Source of the DNA: Cornus controversa
Lineage: Eukaryota > Streptophyta > Magnoliopsida > Cornales > Cornaceae
NCBI GenBank assembly: GCA_026545225.1
Contig: CM048846.1
Span: 13,851,975-13,915,974, forward strand
Direction of reading: 5' to 3'
Length of the DNA: 64,000 nt
In this document: piece after piece, positions 47,641 to 59,537 of the stretch
Layout of the letters: each line of letters begins with the position of its first letter
How positions within the stretch are numbered: the first letter of the stretch is position 1
Program-made: the position numbers and the translations under genes
Notes under the pieces: model-generated
Databases searched by the model: none
Told to the model about the DNA's origin: nothing
Seen by the model: only the letters and a program-made list of their open reading frames with translations

Positions 47641-48345
47641 CAAATGGTGGAAGATCGAAGTTTGTAATTAATAGCCAGCTCCGGTCAAATTAATTGGGTG
47701 GGATGAAGCACCGAGGAGGCACGTGGCCGGGAATTCGGTTACCCATTTTAGTAAGATAGGTGAAAGTATTGGATATTACCTACACTAAACTGAGGTTTCT
47801 AATTGAAACATCACTCAAACATAGCCTATCTGGCTATCTCCCTTCCCTTTCCTGCACCTACGATCAACGTTCTGACTTCTTGTTAGTCGTATGTAGGTGC
47901 ACCACCAGTTCAATCGACTTAAACAATGAATCATTTTGTGAATATGACGCAAAACAAAGACTACGTAACAGCTTGAGATTTTCCCTCCAAAGATGGTAAG
48001 ATATATATATATATATATATATCCTACTAGTTAAGGAACTTAATTTTTTATTTTTTTATAAAGAAAATGTCTTTATGGAGTGATTCTTCTTTATCTACGA
48101 GGTCAAAATGTTATTTTTTGTTGCTTAGGGTTCAAATTATTAGGAATTATTGTAATTTCTTTTTAAAAAAAATAAAAGAACCTGAAAATTGCAAATCATT
48201 TAAACTATGGCCAATTTGTTTGAACCCGATCCGACCAAATCACATGCTTCTTATCTCAGAAGGCATCCAAATAAAGGACTCCATAAAAATTGAAAACTTC
48301 TAAGAAAATAAATAAATAAAAACTTTTTCTGATTCAACCAACTAT
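47641..48345. other. Spacer, no gene recognised
   Basis: A 79-codon frame (47760-47999) has no domain. A (TA)n run lies at 48003-48023. Confidence 0.4.
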
Positions 48346-48357
48346 TTAGATTTTTAT

Positions 48358-49187
48358 CTGCAAAGCACGGACACGGCCGGAAAGGCGCCGTACCGGTGTC
48401 GGATACGTGTCCGACACGGGACACGCGTATCCGAGTCTCGGACACGTGTCCGACACGCTATAAACGTGTCCTGCCACTTTTTATTTTGTTCACGAGTATG
48501 ACACGGAGGAGGACACGCCGGCGACACTCCATAGGACACGGCGTTCATATTTTGTTGAAAAAAAAAACAGAGCATCCGAGATATATTATATATATATGTG
48601 ATATATATATATATATATCTGTGTGTATTCATTCAAAGTGAGATGAAAAGAATACCTGAGTAGCGGCTGGAAGAGAAAGAGAAAGTGAGATAGAGAAAGA
48701 AGAAATGGAGCCTGAGGTACAGAGAGAGTGAGGTGAAGATGGAGGTACAGAGAGAGTGAGCTGGAAGAGAGAAAGTCAGTTTACGCGTGGCTCAAGATAA
48801 GATTGCAATCTTATCATGTTTTATTGTTAAAAAACGACAATTCCAATTTTATCCTTCACCTTGTATTGTTTGGTTCCGAACATAATAATTCTAGTTTTGA
48901 ATACAAAAAATATGTATCAGTATATTTTTTATTTGTATTTTAATACATATTTGCATATATGAACTTTTATATTTTTAAGAGCATGAATTATTTGGTGAAC
49001 TATGTTTATGAATATAGATTAGAAATTTATTACAAACTAAAAATTAAATTTTTTTATATAATAAAAATATATATTATTATTTTATTGCCGTATCCTTGCC
49101 GTGTCCGTGTCTTATTTTTTTGAAATTTGCCGTATCGCAGTGTCCGTGTCGTATCGTACCCGTGTCCCGTGTCCGTGTCCGTGCTTC
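48358..49187. mobile_element. TIR element with 12-bp target duplication
   Basis: Both ends carry AAGCACGGACACGG in inverted orientation, and TTAGATTTTTAT is duplicated perfectly outside (48346-48357 and 49188-49199). The ends are dense in GTGTC and GACAC words, with nested palindromes such as CGGACACGTGTCCG. The middle holds a small duplication of GGTACAGAGAGAGTGAG (48715 and 48745). No transposase is seen. A duplication this long is closest to the Mutator group, but the terminal sequence is not typical, so the class stays open. Confidence 0.7.
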
Positions 49188-49199
49188 TTAGATTTTTAT

Positions 49200-49625
49200 T
49201 GATGCAATTGACTTCTGGCCCATAACTAGTGGCTAAACATCAAACCATCTGCTTCAATTACTGCCACGTGTGACGGGACGAGATCTCTCGTTGCGCGGTT
49301 CTCAAACGATCGTTGTTTAAAATTTAATTTAAAAACAATAAAACGTAAAATTTAATTGAAAAACAATAAAACTACTTTGAACAGTACTGCTACGACTTGA
49401 TGAGTGCCTTCGTTATACTAGCATTTTTCAATTACTTTTGTGGTAGTTGATGCAGGCAACGAAATTACTCTCTTGTCCAAAAAAGTTAGAAAGTTCGTTG
49501 TTTTAAATGGGTGCCGTTGCTATGGACGTCCCGCGGAAATCTCAATCTCTCTCTCTACCTTTCTTTTCTCCTCCTTGTGGAAGCGAAGCCTCGAAGGCGA
49601 ATATTCATTCGTGTTTCTTTCCGAC

Positions 49626-49664
<39 letters not shown>

Positions 49665-50131
49665 CTTTGCAGAAAGGGATAAATATATAGGATTGGTATT
49701 CTGGATTCCTATATAGTATTAATTATGTTATGTGGTTTCTTAATTTTTCATTAGAGATACGGTACCCTACCCACCCAAGTTAATTTCTTTCTTCGAATTG
49801 TTGCGTTGTGCGGATAGAAGAAAAGAAAAAAACAGGTTCAATTGGTTAGGGATTTTGCGAAGGATTAAAAATTCGTTGTTAGGAAATTTGTGGGCTTCCG
49901 TTACTCCAAACCAGGGTAAATTATAGATTTTTTCATTTACTTCCCATTCATTCTTCTGTAGTTTTAACTCTTCAATTATTATTATTATTTTTTATTTTTT
50001 TCATTCCTGCCTTGAACGATTAGGAATTAATATCATTAACAAAATTTGTTAAAAACTTAGTATCACTGCATGCATATTTGTATTTATTTATTGAATTTTG
50101 CTTTTAATCCCACGTTTTCAGATAGATTAAT
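49200..50131 (+). promoter_or_regulatory. Upstream region and probable 5' UTR of the Nudix gene
   Basis: A possible leader exon ends at about 49915 (CCAAACCAGG/GTAAAT) and an acceptor TTTTCAG lies at 50121, 11 bp before the start codon, so a 5' UTR intron of ~205 bp is likely. A pyrimidine-rich stretch with CTCTCTCTC lies at 49545-49570 and a (TA)n run at 49627-49660. No TATA box could be fixed with confidence. Confidence 0.4.
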
Positions 50132-50765
50132 ATGGCATCTATTCTGGCACGAACGGGGCGGCACCGCCAGCGCTATCAGGATAATCTTAGACTTGTTTCT
50201 GGGTGAGTGATCTCTGCGTCTCACTACTTTATTTATTTATTTTGCATAATCTTTAATTTACTACTCTACTCTACTCTACTCTGCTCATGTTGCTACTCCC
50301 ATCTCCTTTCTGTTACTTCTTTAATTTGTTCACCAAGTTTTGCCTTTTGTATATCGTGTTGAAGTTATGCATTTTTCATTTCATATGCACAGAATAACTA
50401 TGCATTTTTTGTAATTTTAATCTTTGTATCCGGAGGATGAGTATATGAATAGTTGTTTATTTTCTTTTCAAGGAAAAGCATCTCCAGTTCTGAGCCTTAG
50501 CCTTACTACACGGCAATGGCTACCCCAATGCTGGCCTTGTCGTTGACTTCTGTGGGTCTGTGAGGATTTTGGCGTTATCTGTTTTTGTCCTCTATGTTGG
50601 AGGAACTTGTGGATTCAATTATTGCACTTCTGAAGATCGGAGAGGAATTGGATTCTTGAGCGTAAATAAGTAAACATATTCAGAATAACAAAATTATTTT
50701 TAGATGTGCACTCATTGTTTTTGTTTTTAATTGCACTTTAATAACACCAACATTATCGACACCCC

Positions 50766-50804
<39 letters not shown>

Positions 50805-53800
50805 TTGGCGAGTATTATCAATGTCCAATTATTATGTGTGTGTGCATTTTTTGTTTTCTATAGCCCCAATACTATTTCTACTGCAACCAGATTAACCAAC
50901 ACTTACGTCACCTCCAAAAGTTGACTTGGTTTTTACTATCAAAAAGTAGCCAGAAGTGTGAAAAAATATGGTAAAAGATGCCCAGATTGCAAAAAAGTAT
51001 CTTCAAGCTTAAAAAAATAAAATCTGCAAGCTTAAGCAAAATCAATGTACAAAATCATAAAATATCCGAGCAGCTTCAAACTTATTTTTTTTATGTTTTT
51101 TACTTATGGCATCGAGAACTACAAGTGTGAGAATCAGAGAAAGGGAATAAACGAAAAACAAATGCAGGATTTTTGCCAGAAATCTGAAATGGAAACCATT
51201 TATTTGGCAAGTAAAACTGGGATTTGCTGCTCGAAATCCCAAGAAATACCTTGAAGATGTATCTTCTTCCTTCTTGTATAGACCCCAAACCTTGGCATGT
51301 CTTCCAAAAAGTAGTTGGATAAAATTCAAACCCCAAAATATTGTGAAAGTTCCTTATTAAAATTTGAAAATGGGAAGCTCAATAACTAGAAAAAATTTTC
51401 CCCAATCAGTTTCCTCAATGCAATGCAAGAAACAACAAATGAATGATGTCTGTCACTCATCTACATGATACCATATTTTCAAAATTTTATGCTTCTTGTA
51501 TTATTCATAGAAGGAATGCTAAAAAGTGCAAAGGAAGAATCTTTATTACAACTTTGGTGTTGGTACCTTTAAATGATTTCGTTTTTCCTGGAGCATCAAG
51601 TGCCCCTTTGAAAGCCATTTCAATAGAATTGGAAGCAAAGCTTGATGTTTTTTGTTATATATATTATATTACCCACGAATAAGAGAAGACTGTAAAATTG
51701 TCCCACGATTATCTTTCGGAGTGTCTGATTTGATTATGTTACTTTTACAATGCTTTGAGAGTTCATGCATCTAGTTGCGCCAAGAATGCAAATTATTCCT
51801 GTCATTAAAGATCTTTTGGAGTGAGTTAACCCTTAAATGCACCTTAATTATTCCTCCCATTCACTAGTGAATCGCAAATAGGATATCAAGGCAAACATAT
51901 GGTGGGATATTGTTGATTGTTTGGACCTACCAGTACCAGGTTTATCTACTATTTCTCACTCGTACAGTGTGCACAACAGGTGTATTCCTTACCGGTTGGC
52001 GGAAGATGGTGAATGTCTCAAGAGTGATCTGGAGAACATAGTAGAGGTTCTAATGATATCTTCCCCAAATCGTAATGATTTGGTGTTTCCAAAGGTACAT
52101 GTTTGACCTCTCTCTAACTTAGATTTGCTATATAAGTAGTCAAAACTTTCTAGGTTGAAATTGATTCCTTTATATACCTACCTGTATTTCTCTTTTGTTA
52201 TGTTGTCAGGGTGGATGGGAGGATGATGAAACTGTTGAAGAAGCTGCTTGCCGCGAAGCTCTAGAGGAAGCAGGAGTGAAAGGAATTATCAAAGTAGGTT
52301 ATGCATTCCTTGACGGATATTAGTATGGTAGCTTTTCCTTGCATGTGTTTTGCCATTGATTGAACAGGAAAAGAAATTGGTACTTTGTGAGATATTTTGG
52401 ATAGATTTGCAAAAGGTTTTGTTTATTTCATGTCATCGTGATTTATCATATTTTTTATGGTTTTCTTATTGCATTTGTTTTACTGATCAAAAGGATAATT
52501 TTAATAAATAATTGATGATGGACTAGGTATAGTTGATTCATTATCCATTATTATTCTAATGGAGAAAAATAAAGGAAGCCATATTTGCTTTATAATTTTT
52601 AGTTGCATTTGACTCAATTTTTAATAATTCCTGTCATGGTTGAAAATAATAGAATCTACACATTTTTTAAGCTCAAAATGAAGTTTACATTTTGGTAAAA
52701 TAATTGAAATTATGCAGGATTCCCAACTCGAGTGGTGTGCTTGAGAGGAATGCAAATTATTCAACAGATGTTTATTAACTATCTGAGTCTGGAATAATTT
52801 TTTATGGTGGAGTGTGTTGAAATTCATAATATCATTTTTTAATAAGATTTAATGCCATTCTTGTCCTCACTTACTTTTACAGGTGAGCATGATTTGTGCC
52901 TTGGAAACTTTATTCCAAAATGTGCAGTCCTATTAGACTTCATTAGATTTTCTTTGGTGTTATGGCTGTCATATTGGTTGCCTCCATTTTTTTAGTTTGT
53001 TGACGTCTAGTTTAGTGGCACTGTGATAAATAGTAACTCAAAAAACAAAGATGAAATTTATTGTTGAAATTATGAAGCTGAAAAGTACTTGGACTTCTAT
53101 TTCAAATGAAGGGAGGAATTTAATTTTTGGTCTTGAAACTCTAGTGTACTAATATACATGTCATTGATACATATACGTACATATGTACATAGAAGAAAAT
53201 CGATAATTATTGGTCCAAAAACTCTGATAGACATATCTAGATGACATATATTGATCTCTGGATGGTACATGACCCTTTTTTTTCCTGAAGAAACATCTTA
53301 AACTATATAGAACATATGGGTCCAAAAACTACCTCTCTATTGATATTTTTCAACTGTCATAGGACATATTTAGATAGTGTGTTGATATATATGATTAGGA
53401 AACTCATTGTGATGGTGATAGCTGACAACACTTTGTAACCCAAGTGGAGTAAATATGTATGACCAGTGTCAAATGAACGAATAAATTACATTTGGACTTA
53501 TTCTGATATCTATATCTGGTTTGTTGCAGGAATCATATGCATGTTCCTTAAACTCATATTAGTGTTAAATTTAGTGATACTTGTTAAATGCTCTCACCAT
53601 TTCTACATCTATAATCCGTTGACGTCTCTTTATGTAGATACCGACGTGCTATTCTGACCTCATTATTAGCATTAAATTTTGGTAACTAATGCAATCAGCT
53701 ATGAAAGAAAGGCTGAAATCTATAAGAAGGGAAAAACGGAGAGCTAGGTCAAGCTAGAGAATAGCTTAAACACTCACAACTGAATCCCAAAAGAAAGGGA

Positions 53801-55189
53801 GAGGTAGAAAGCTACAATAGCAGGCTAAATATAATGATAATATAAAAAAAAAACTGCTGAATACAACTTGGAACAACCCTTTTATAAGCCACAAGGGATG
53901 CCCTAGCAAATATAATCTAAGAGCTAATATTCTGTCCAACAGAATAAAAGACGCTAAAAATTACAAAACAGCCATTAAATGGACACATGACTCACTTAAT
54001 AGGCACATGACTTACTAAATAGAAGCAAAATGACAAAAATATCCAACTAAAGCTTAAGTCAACATTAAACAGAAAATTAAAACAGATTTAAGACTCAAAT
54101 AAATGACTTAAAACCCATAAAGAAATTAATGCACTCTCAGCCTAGACTTCTTGCGATGTTCAACTGTTTGAAGAAAGTCCTCTTCCACTTTCTGTGCATA
54201 AGTAACACATACGGCATCACTCTCTTGCCTTTTTAACATTAATAATTGGAAGAATTCTCTTTGTTCAGGAAAATTCTTTGGGAGTTTGGGAGTTTCAAAG
54301 CAAGAGCAGACAAGAAATATATAGCCTGGAAGGACGCTGCAGGGGACACATGTTTGCAATGGAGGTTACTGAGGTGCTTGAGGCTTGGCCAGAGCAGGGA
54401 AACCGTGTTAGAAAATGGGTCAGTATGCAAATTAAGATGTAGATGAATTGTATTTTGGTACGAAATGATTTCATTCTTGGGTTTGCAGTCTATATTTTTG
54501 GTACGAAATGATTTCTAGTCGCCTGATGCAGGCTATATATTTTTGTTTAGATGGACCTAATGAATGGTCCCATATATGTTAAGTCCATTATGACTGATCC
54601 AGAAAAACTTTCAGTTTTTAATCATTAAGTTTATTGTTTTGCTCTATAGCTACACATAAAAGAGGCATTCAAACTCTGCCGGTATGAGTGGATGTGTAGA
54701 GCGCTAGAGGAGTTTTTCAGAGTAATGTTTGAAAACAGGAAACAAGAGCCACGTGAAGAGGTGTTGGATCTACATCATATTTCAGTTCCGAATGTTGTCA
54801 TTAGGTGCTGTTATGTAAAATCTTCCTGTACCAAGCACCATTTGAAAGTAATGGTTGAAGATAGGAAAGAAGAGGTGTGGAAAGAGGCAGTGGAGCTGTA
54901 TGCTGTTCCGGTTTGTGACGATGTCACAGTGTGTCAAAATATGTCAACAAACTGTTCTATAAAGCCTTCCAGTACCGAGCACCATCTGAGAGTAATGGCC
55001 GAAATCGGTAAACAAGCGGTGCAGGAAAAGATAGTGGATCAACATCCTGTTTCGGTTTGTGACATTGTCGCAGAGTGTCAAATTATGTCTACAAATAGTT
55101 GTGTAAAGCCTTCCAGTACCCAGCACCATAATATTAGTAGTCCTATTAGTGCATCATTTGGGGTTATGCTTTCTGGCATATCTCTCTGA
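50132..55189 (+). CDS. Nudix hydrolase (NUDT12/13/16/17-like) with repeated C-terminal tail
   Basis: Five in-phase exons: 50132-50202, 51980-52094, 52210-52293, 54269-54418, 54650-55189; 960 nt, 319 aa. The start MASILARTGRHRQRYQDNLR and following CIPYRL match the N-terminus of the plant NUDT12/13 group. Exon 3 encodes the complete Nudix box (GGWEDDETVEEAACREALEE, then AGV), with all catalytic Glu and Arg residues of G-x5-E-x7-REUxEExGU. Exons 4-5 give the conserved VWEFQSKSRQ, RGHMFAMEVTEVLEAWPEQ and YEWM. Family members cleave nucleoside diphosphate derivatives and several are organellar; substrate here is unknown. Arabidopsis relatives are ~200 aa, so this protein has ~115 extra residues, formed by a 48-residue tandem repeat in exon 5. 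Introns 1 and 3 are 1.8 and 2.0 kb; intron 3 contains a solo LTR. No break is seen in the coding sequence. Confidence 0.93.
53687..54201 (-). repeat. Solo LTR of element A in Nudix intron 3
   Basis: The 515-bp stretch matches both LTRs of element A (26335 and 39750). It is flanked by the 5-bp direct repeat GTAAC (53682-53686 and 54202-54206), so it arose by insertion followed by LTR-LTR recombination. It lies antisense to the Nudix gene and ends only ~67 bp before the splice acceptor of exon 4. The neat edges help to define the LTR ends elsewhere in the window. Confidence 0.85.
54677..55189 (+). repeat. 144-bp in-frame tandem repeat in the last Nudix exon
   Basis: Units at 54821-54964 and 54965-55108 are exactly 144 bp each and align residue for residue over 48 aa (SSCTKHHLKVMVEDRKEEVW and PSSTEHHLRVMAEIGKQAVQ at their starts, CQxMSTN near their ends). 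A diverged first unit (54677-54820; EEFFRVMFENRKQEP) joins them to the Nudix core and a partial fourth begins at 55109 (PSSTQHH). The units have diverged by substitution but not by frameshift. Confidence 0.88.
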
Positions 55190-55700
55190 TCGTGACAGGA
55201 TCAGTGTTGACATCTTGTTCAGGTCATTCTTGCACTCTGTATGCTGTAGGGCCTTGCATCAGTTAATGGTTCTGTTCTGTAACTCCTCCAAGTTGAGAGA
55301 GGAACAAAAGCTAAGGTGAAAGATTGTTTTCTTTCTGTCATAGGATATGAAGTGAAATCATTTCCATTTGTTTTGAATTCTGAAGCTATGTTTGGGAGCA
55401 CCGAATTTGTGCCTTTAAATTTCCTCCAATTCCAAACCAAAGACATCAATTCGGTGCTTCTAATCGCAACATTAGTTTAGTTGTAGCACTCTAATGCAAT
55501 ATTTTTAAAGCAAGAAGTGAGAAACTTGGAAGTAATCAATGGTGGTTAATGTTTAATACCTGAAAGATGCTTACTGTTACTGAAAGGTTAAACTATTGTT
55601 CTTTCCATTTTGTTTTTCAAGGCATCTATTCGCTCACTTTCGGGTCCTTCAGATTCGCGGGCGTGCCAAAGTTCTAGTTCCAGACTCGAGCTGTGATCGT
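55190..55700 (+). other. 3' UTR and downstream flank of the Nudix gene
   Basis: No gene is recognised. The part near the stop is presumably 3' UTR; no poly(A) signal was fixed. Confidence 0.4.
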
Positions 55701-55703
55701 AAA

Positions 55704-55850
55704 CAGTCTACCCATAAATAGTGGCCTGATAGGGGTGGATGGAAATAGTTGTTGATGAGGCAATTGTGACATTCTCTTAATAATTCAGTCTAGCCATAAA
55801 AAGTGGCCTGATACGGTGGATGGAAATGGTTGTTGGTGAGGCAAGGGAGG
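55704..55850 (+). repeat. 82-bp tandem duplication
   Basis: CAGTCTACCCATAAATAGTG starts one unit at 55704 and CAGTCTAGCCATAAAAAGTG the next at 55786; GGTGGATGGAAAT and GTTG(A/G)TGAGGCAA recur in both. Confidence 0.8.
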
Positions 55851-55884
55851 TCCCTCCTACAAGTTTCGATACGCTTTCTTGGAG

Positions 55885-56106
55885 GGTTCTCCCAAGTATC
55901 AAGTAGGAAACTCACACACCTACATGCCTTATGAAAACTTGGTGGACATTCCTTTACATTTGACCAACCTAATTATGTCAATTGCTAAGTGGCTTCCTTG
56001 GTTCTCCCAAGTACCAAGTAGGAAACTCACACACCTACATGCCTTGTGAAAACTTGGTGGGCATTCCTTTACATTTGACCAACCTAATTATGTCAACTGC
56101 TAAGTG
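55885..56106 (+). repeat. 115-bp tandem duplication
   Basis: GGTTCTCCCAAGTA starts units at 55885 and 56000; the copies agree at nearly every base, so the duplication is recent compared with the 82-bp one beside it. Confidence 0.88.
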
Positions 56107-56167
56107 GTATGGACATACACGGAAAAGGTTTGGCGTGGATTCATGGAAATGAGAAATCCTAAAAAGT

Positions 56168-56344
56168 AATGATAGACAGGCTGATCCGACTTAATCCGAT
56201 TTTTGTTTTATGTGAGTGGGGTGGTGGGCCCCACACATGACATCATCATGACATCATATAGTGGGACCCATCATGTAGTGGGACCCACCACCCCACTCAC
56301 ATAAAAAAATATCGGACAAAGTTCGATCGGACAGAATATCATTA
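56168..56344. mobile_element. Foldback MITE, ~177 bp
   Basis: The whole element is close to a palindrome: left arm AATGATAGACAGGCTGATCC then TTTATGTGAGTGGGGTGGTG, right arm the inverted equivalent. The centre holds two GTGGGACCCA copies and ATGACATCAT repeats. It would fold into one long hairpin. The class is not clear; no certain target duplication was seen. Confidence 0.65.
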
Positions 56345-56699
56345 TTCAATCCTAAAATGTAGGCACAGGCACGGACTGATATAAATATAAATTAATTTAA
56401 AAAAGCATTATATTATATAACTTCAATTAATTTATAGTTTCTAAGTTAAATTTGCTTAAACTAGAGGATAAAATGTGCAATGGAGTATATATTATCTATA
56501 TGCATCTTGCAGCTTGTATATAGTTCTATCTTTAGAAGGAGTTTGCTGAGAGATAGGACACTCGTTAAGCATTGAGTTTGGTTATTCTAAGAAGTTGATT
56601 AGAACTTTACTAGCCTTAAAGCACGGATTGTTGTCATTCAATGGCAACTTGGAAAGGATACAAATTGCAACTGTATTTTAATCTAATGTATTTAGTAAA

Positions 56700-58051
56700 G
56701 GTAGCTGATATTGGCGCTCCACCAATATCCTCTAGCACTCTACTCACATCTTTTTATATAATAAAATTACAAAAGTGTCCTTATGCTATACCATCTGTAA
56801 TTTTTATATTTTTATTACCCTAATTGCCCTTTTTTTCAATTCCAATTCTTTTTTATTTTAAATTTCTAATTCAATCATGATGTCTCGTATTTTCTCCTTT
56901 TTTGTGGACTCTTCCCATTTCTTTCCTATCTCTTCTAGAAGTCCAATTCATTCAGCTTTCTTGTTTGTGTATTTTATAGAAAGAAATATGAAACAAAATA
57001 TACAAGAGTAACTGAGGATAAATAAAACCAAAATACGAAAGTAAAACATTGGCATCCTAAAGAGGAGGAACAGTTACGGAAGAAACATAATCACAAAAGA
57101 CAATGCAAATCTTTCACTCCAAAACAAAAGAAGTGGATACAATAAAAAACAATTTCCTTACCGACCTTATCTTCGTTACAGAAGAAGAATAGTCCAAGAG
57201 TCAATTAATGCTCAAATCCATCCCAATTGCAACAATAAAAAATACATTGCCAAATATGATTAGCAAAATAAATGAGAAGTAACAAAAAGTATTCTAGCAA
57301 ATATTAGAAAGTTTTAGTGACTTATTTTTACCTTAGTATTTGTTGTATAAATTTTAGAATGCTATTCTTTATTTCCTTTAGCTAACATGTGTCATTTGCT
57401 AGAATATTTTTTTCAATATGTCATACACATAAAAGATGTGCAGCAAAAAACAACCTGAATGGCTTTCTTTAATGCCAATTCTTTATCAAAGACAATTACC
57501 AAAGAATGTCTATCATCACCAAATATTTTAGTAAATCTTTCCAAAGCCCAAACATAGTCCCCTTCTTCCTCTTTTCGCATAAAGGTGAAACAACAATAAA
57601 ATGAACTATTGAAACTTTATAGTCCAATAATGTCAGGCAATGACATATTGTATTTATTTGTGTTCATCCCGCCTAATATCAAAAGTAAAATCATCTCGAC
57701 CAAGTTCTTCAAACAATCCTTGTATCATTAAACGCCCCCTAAACTCTCCGCCTTTGAAGATTTAGATTAGTACGTCGAAGTGAAAAAATTACTTGTCTTG
57801 GTGGAATGTCGGCTATTGTCATCTCTTTGATACGTTTGATCTCTACTTTTAATAAACAATGACAAGATGATGTGAGAGAGAAGTTGCACTTTGGCGCTAA
57901 AAATCCTAATCTTATAAGATAAGGGCAATTAGGGTATTAAAAACATAAGAATTAAAATTTGTATAAGATAAGGACACTTTTGTAATTTTATTATATAAAA
58001 ATATATGAGTGGAGTGCCAGAGGATATTGGTGGAGCGCAATATCAGCCGCC
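56700..58051. mobile_element. MULE relative of 6123-7298, with transposase remnant
   Basis: The ends GGTAGCTGATATTGGCGCTC and, inverted, GGCGGCTGATATTGCGCTCC match the MULE at 6123-7298, and the 9-bp duplication TTTAGTAAA flanks it (56691-56699 and 58052-58060). The inner end regions also match (CCCTAATTGCCC; AAAATTACAAAAGTG). It carries part of a transposase on the minus strand. Confidence 0.88.
57455..57602 (-). pseudogene. MULE transposase domain remnant
   Basis: The minus-strand frame reads FYCCFTFMRKEEEGDYVWAL, then ERFTKIFGDDRHSLVIVFDK and ELALKKAIQ, which is the plant MULE transposase pattern (E-x-x-DYxWALE then VIVFDKELAL, including the catalytic Asp of the second DDE block). Upstream the frame is closed by stops and the first catalytic block seems to lie in another frame, so it is a remnant of ~50 residues plus weaker traces. 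It supports the superfamily assignment of both MULEs in this window. Confidence 0.75.
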
Positions 58052-58059
58052 TTTAGTAA

Positions 58060-58250
58060 ATTAATACACACACGCACACTAATAGAGAAAGAGGAGAGAG
58101 GGCAATTTGTTCAATAATATTTAACAGTGATTGAAAGAATTAATAAATTTCTTAAAATAGTCTTATTTAATTGTATCCTTAGAATCTAATTCTAAAACTT
58201 TAATTAAATATGAGTAGACTGCACTGTGATGTCATGTTATATATGTTGTT
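58060..58250. other. Spacer, no gene seen
   Basis: Short AT-rich gap between the MULE and the next repeat-like region. Confidence 0.3.
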
Positions 58251-59520
58251 GTGAGTTGCGCGGTGCGGAAGCGGTTGCGAAAAGTACTTTAAAACTTAGA
58301 AGGGGGTGAATAGGATCACTTGCTTGTTTGTTTAATTTTTAATTAATTTAATTTTAAGTCCAATTAATCAAACAATTAAAGCAAGCAAATAAATAAAGTG
58401 CAAGTAAAGAAAAGAATGCACCGGATATACGCAAGGCGGGAAAAACCACGGAGGGAGGCAGCAAGCCTCAGGAAACCAATCCACTATGATGAAGCAAAGT
58501 ACATCAGACTTTATCTCAGTCTCACACCCCTCTTCACTCTGTCAAGGATCTGATGCAGAACACCTCAGGCTTATGATTGTGACAACACGTCAAATTGCTG
58601 CAGACTTCCGACTAATGTCACAATTCTTACAGAAAGGTTGCTGGAAGAACCAAAATACTCAGCAAGTATTTCGTTCCCTTCATAGTGCGATCTGGTCACC
58701 TTTCTTCCTCAGCAAGCAAGCAAGCAAAGAACCATCAATCCATTGTTTTGATCAGCAAATAAATTTGATGCAGTCTCTGAGTAGCTAATCAGAAGTAGAA
58801 GAACCAAAAGCTCCGATGTCTGACCGAATAAGATAACTCTGTAGTAGTTTCTGTACTCTCGATTAGATTGAAAACACCACCCTAAGATCACTCAGTGTAT
58901 ATGTGTGTGCTCTCAAAAGAAAAACAAACAAAAAAATCAAAGAGAATTTTTCTGCCCTAAAAATACTCTCAAAAAGCTTTTTCTCTCTAAAAATAATAAT
59001 CTGTTTAAGCCCACTTGTAGAGAAAATGTAGAGTAGTATTTATAGGCATAGGAGTCCTAATCCTACTTGAAAAATAAGTTAAAAACCCTTAGGAATGCTT
59101 TAGAGAAGTTCTGGTTTGATTAGGAAACGAATTTGGACTAAAAAGGAAATTTTCACACATGTCAGCCAAGTTGGACCGGTCCTGATTTTTGGGGACGGGT
59201 GGGACTTTTCAGACATGTAAAAAAATCAAAAGTCCCGAGAGAAGTTGGACCGGTCCTAAAAATTGGGGACCGGTGAGACTTTGGAAAAATCTTATTTTCA
59301 GTTTTAAAGCATATTTTCTAAGTCCTAAGCCCACCAAACTTCAAAACATAGTGTCCTTACTCACATACTTGTACTAAGTGATGTTCTCATCAAATCCATG
59401 GTATCGAGACACTTGTTGTTCAACTTCCACGATCGAGACACAAAATTGAACAAAAATTACAACTCCATCAATCAAGTTTTGACACCGAAATTTGTCAATT
59501 ACAAATATATATGTCACAGT
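58250..59520. other. Probable TE-derived region, unclassified
   Basis: It begins with TGCGCGGTGCGGAAGCGG and AGAAGGGGGTGAATAGGATC, phrases that recur in plant LTR-type repeats. A 100-codon plus frame at 58486-58788 has no domain. Near 59170-59280 the phrase GTTGGACCGGTCCT appears twice about 75 bp apart, with GGGGAC and GACTTT between, a worn tandem repeat. TTTATAGGCATAGGAGTCC near 59039 resembles LTR-type leader text. I cannot place LTR ends or a target duplication. Confidence 0.35.
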
Positions 59521-59537
59521 TGTAACTTTCTCATTTT

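Noticed and set aside
49440-49716. Two frames upstream of the Nudix start as a separate gene
   Set aside because: They run into a (TA)n microsatellite giving Tyr/Ile repeats and have no domain; the region is better seen as Nudix promoter or leader.
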